Part shown: piece after piece, positions 62,360 through 64,000 of the stretch
How positions within the stretch are numbered: position 1 is the first letter of the stretch
How the letters are laid out: every line of letters starts with the position of its first letter
DNA from: Azospirillum doebereinerae
GTDB taxonomy: Bacteria > Pseudomonadota > Alphaproteobacteria > Azospirillales > Azospirillaceae
Direction of reading: 5' to 3'
Assembly (NCBI RefSeq): GCF_003989665.1
Contig: NZ_RZIJ01000013.1
Coordinates: forward strand, 124,001-188,000
Length of the DNA stretch: 64,000 nucleotides
Notes under the pieces: generated by a model
Told to the model about the DNA's origin: nothing
Database searches by the model: none
The model's input: the letters and a program-made list of their open reading frames with translations, nothing else
Program-made: the position numbers and the translations under genes

Positions 62360-63394
62360 ATGAGAACGGTAGCGCTTGGCGACAAAAGGGTGGGGCCGGG
62401 GCAACCGGTCTACGTCATCGCAGAAATCGGTGGCAACTTTATTCGAGCCGAGGATGGATTCCGTCTGATCGACTTGGCCATCGCGGCCGGCGTCGACGCC
62501 GTCAAGGTGCAGACTTTCCGCGCTGAAACCCTGACCACGCGCTCCGCCATCTTCGACATGGAAAACACCGGCGTGGTGTCCCAGTGGGAGTTGTTCCGGA
62601 AATTCGAGTTGAGCGACGCCACCCATCGCGAGGTGTTCGACTATGCCCGCTCGAAGGGCATGTTCATCTTCTCGACCCCGACGCATTCCACCGACGTCGA
62701 TATGCTGGAAGGGCTGGGGGTGCTCGCGCACAAGATCGGTTCCGACGATGCCGTCAACATACCGCTGCTGAAGCATGTTGCCCGCACCGGCAAACCGGTC
62801 CTGCTCTCCACCGGCATGTGCACCATGAGCGAGGTGCGGCGTTCCGTCGACGCCATCCTCGAGGAGGGAAACGACCAGCTGATCCTCTTCCATTGCACCA
62901 CCAACTATCCCACCCATGCCGAAAGCGTGAATCTGGGGGCCATGGTGGCCATGCAGCGGGAGTTTCGCCTGCCGGTCGGCTATTCCGACCACACCTTGGG
63001 CACCGATGTCAGCTATGCCGCCGCTGTCCTCGGGGCAACAATTCTGGAATTTCACTTCACCCACGACAAGAACGCCGAAGGCCCCGACCACATGCTGTCC
63101 AAGGACCCGGCGGAGACGGCGGAATTGGTGCGCAAGGTGCGTGTGCTGCCGACCATTCTGGGGGACGGGGTGAAGCGCCCGATGGCGACCGAAATGAACA
63201 CCCGCCGCAACAACCGCAAAAGTCTTGTGCTGACGGCCGATGTGAAAGCCGGTGAAAAGATCAACCCTGCAAACATGACGATCATGCGGCCAGGTTACGG
63301 AATTCCATGTGAGCATTATTATTCCATTCTTGGGAAGACTGCCGGTCGTGATTTGAAGGCTGATGACGTATTGAATTGGGAAGATATATTCTGA
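62360..63394 (+). CDS. Nonulosonic acid synthase (SpsE/NeuB family)
   Basis: 344 residues with ATG at 62360; a GTG nine bases upstream is possible. NeuB TIM barrel: YVIAEIGGNFIRAEDGFRLIDLAI, AVKVQTFRAETL, STPTHSTDVDMLEGLGV, KIGSDDAVNIPLLKHVARTGKPVLLSTGMC, and LFHCTTNYP. The C-terminal antifreeze-like SAF domain reads LVLTADVKAGEKINPANMTIMRPGYGIPC. It condenses PEP with a six-carbon amino sugar to make a sialic-type acid. Together with SpsF, SpsG and the LegB-like gene at the right edge it supports legionaminic/pseudaminic-type sugar synthesis. Confidence 0.92.
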   Translation: MRTVALGDKRVGPGQPVYVIAEIGGNFIRAEDGFRLIDLAIAAGVDAVKVQTFRAETLTTRSAIFDMENTGVVSQWELFRKFELSDATHREVFDYARSKGMFIFSTPTHSTDVDMLEGLGVLAHKIGSDDAVNIPLLKHVARTGKPVLLSTGMCTMSEVRRSVDAILEEGNDQLILFHCTTNYPTHAESVNLGAMVAMQREFRLPVGYSDHTLGTDVSYAAAVLGATILEFHFTHDKNAEGPDHMLSKDPAETAELVRKVRVLPTILGDGVKRPMATEMNTRRNNRKSLVLTADVKAGEKINPANMTIMRPGYGIPCEHYYSILGKTAGRDLKADDVLNWEDIF

Positions 63395-63746
63395 TCTAAC
63401 AATTTTTGTCAAATATTCTTATGAAGACATCAGTGTAGAATTTTATATTGCTTCTGCTAAATTTTCATATTTCCGAGTTAGGCTTTTTCTGGGCTGGTTG
63501 ATTGTTTTTGTTTGCGCTCTCGGCTTGCGTTATTTCCACGAATTTTCTTTTTGCCTGCAGGAAACAGCGCGGAGATGTGTCTCAACGAGGGTTGAAAATT
63601 CGAGATGCCAAAGGCTATGGTCTGATTAACGTCGGTGCGGTGCATCGGCCCGGCATCAAGATCGTCAATCCTTCCATTCTGTTGACCGGCTCGACGGTCT
63701 CATGGACGGGGTATCCTGAGGCCGGTCAATTCAAGGAATGGGCATC
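63395..63746. other. Spacer with a possible short gene remnant
   Basis: The first half is AT-rich. A short frame 63502-63750 encodes 82 residues; its second half (KIRDAKGYGLINVGAVHRPG…) has coding-like composition, but no family is recognised and no good start is seen. It may be the tail of a lost gene. No terminator was identified. Confidence 0.35.
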
Positions 63747-64000
63747 GTGAGCGACGGTTTTGTTCTTGTGACCGGTGCGGACGGCTTCATCGGTTCACAT
63801 CTGGTCGAAGCCTTGGTCAAACGGGGCAAAGCCGTCAGAGCCTTCGTCCAGTACAATTCCTTCAACAGTTGGGGCTGGCTCGACCACGCGCCGCCCGAAG
63901 CGTTGCGGGGCGTGGACGTGGTGGCCGGCGACATCCGAGATTTCGCCTCCATCCGGGCAGCGATGAAGGGGTGCGACACGGTTTTTCATCTGGCAGCGCT
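63747..64000 (+). CDS. LegB-like NAD-dependent sugar 4,6-dehydratase, N-terminal part (runs off right edge)
   Basis: The visible 84 residues begin VSDGFVLVTGADGFIGSHLV from GTG 63747, with AAGGA well placed upstream; an ATG at 63738 is too close to that site. GxxGxxG as TGADGFIG, the characteristic FVQYNSFNSWGWLDHAP segment, and VVAGDIRD...CDTVFHLAA match the LegB type of extended SDR, which makes a 4-keto-6-deoxy acetamido sugar from UDP-GlcNAc in legionaminic acid synthesis. It directly follows the SpsE gene. Confidence 0.85.
   Translation, partial: MSDGFVLVTGADGFIGSHLVEALVKRGKAVRAFVQYNSFNSWGWLDHAPPEALRGVDVVAGDIRDFASIRAAMKGCDTVFHLAA

Noticed and set aside
62119-62385. Minus-strand ORF between WbqC and SpsE considered as a transposase remnant
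   Set aside because: No diagnostic transposase motif could be found, so no call is made.

Overview
The window is high-GC DNA whose gene content and codon use suggest an alphaproteobacterium of the Rhodospirillales, most likely Azospirillum or a close relative. This is an inference from gene style, not a database match. A ParA with a small ribbon-helix-helix-like partner, several mobile elements and a broken tyrosine recombinase suggest a plasmid or chromid, or an integrated accessory island. Most of the window is a surface or flagellin glycosylation region: many glycosyltransferases (GT4, GT2, GT9/GT41-like, GT11-like, CgeB-like), sugar-nucleotide enzymes, FkbM and other methyltransferases, TPR fusions and two DUF115 (Maf-like) proteins.

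Layout. 0-2.7 kb: an acyl-modification set (Rieske oxygenase N-terminus, SDR, KAS III-like synthase). 3-22 kb: a co-directional run of glycosyltransferases, methyltransferases, a methyltransferase/deacetylase fusion, a PIG-L deacetylase, a radical SAM/SPASM protein and a DUF115 protein. This run contains decayed copies: a glycosyltransferase stub at 11.6 kb, a frameshifted methyltransferase, a worn cupin, and a 39-codon CgeB-like stub at 20.3 kb. 22-25.6 kb: an OxyR/AhpC/AhpF peroxide-defence cassette with a CCTCT repeat tract between ahpC and ahpF. 25.6-29.5 kb: an IS3-family element that appears to split a small gene, a dead tyrosine recombinase, and a gene-free stretch with iteron-like repeats. 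29.5-33.7 kb: a TPR-glycosyltransferase, the partition-like pair and two unknown genes. 33.7-47 kb: a second glycosylation block (GT11-like, TPR-methyltransferase, double glycosyltransferase, OGT-like GT41, GDP-fucose synthase, DUF5672, SpsF, SpsG). 47.3-59 kb: a second DUF115 gene and a methyltransferase gene cut in two by an 8,035-bp Tn3-family transposon. 57.5-64 kb: glycosyltransferase, cupin, DegT aminotransferase, methyltransferase, WbqC, SpsE/NeuB synthase and, at the right edge, the N-terminus of a LegB-like dehydratase.

How they work together (inference): the LegB-like, SpsE, SpsF and SpsG genes, with a DegT aminotransferase, look like a nonulosonic-acid (legionaminic/pseudaminic-type) pathway. 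The DUF115 proteins are the likely transferases onto flagellin or another surface acceptor. GDP-fucose synthase, the GT11-like enzyme and the KAS III/SDR/Rieske set would add fucose-type sugars and acyl decorations.

The most striking object is the Tn3-family transposon. Its boundaries can be fixed to the base (48-bp inverted repeats, AATGC target duplication, host gene restored in frame on excision). Besides tnpA, tnpR and a res-like region it carries a small RHH-like protein, a 956-residue N6-adenine DNA methyltransferase and a PD-(D/E)XK-type nuclease candidate, the first two linked by an 18-codon relay ORF. It is a candidate mobile restriction/defence module. A second unusual observation is that both DUF115 proteins begin with a segment resembling a ribbon-helix-helix domain.
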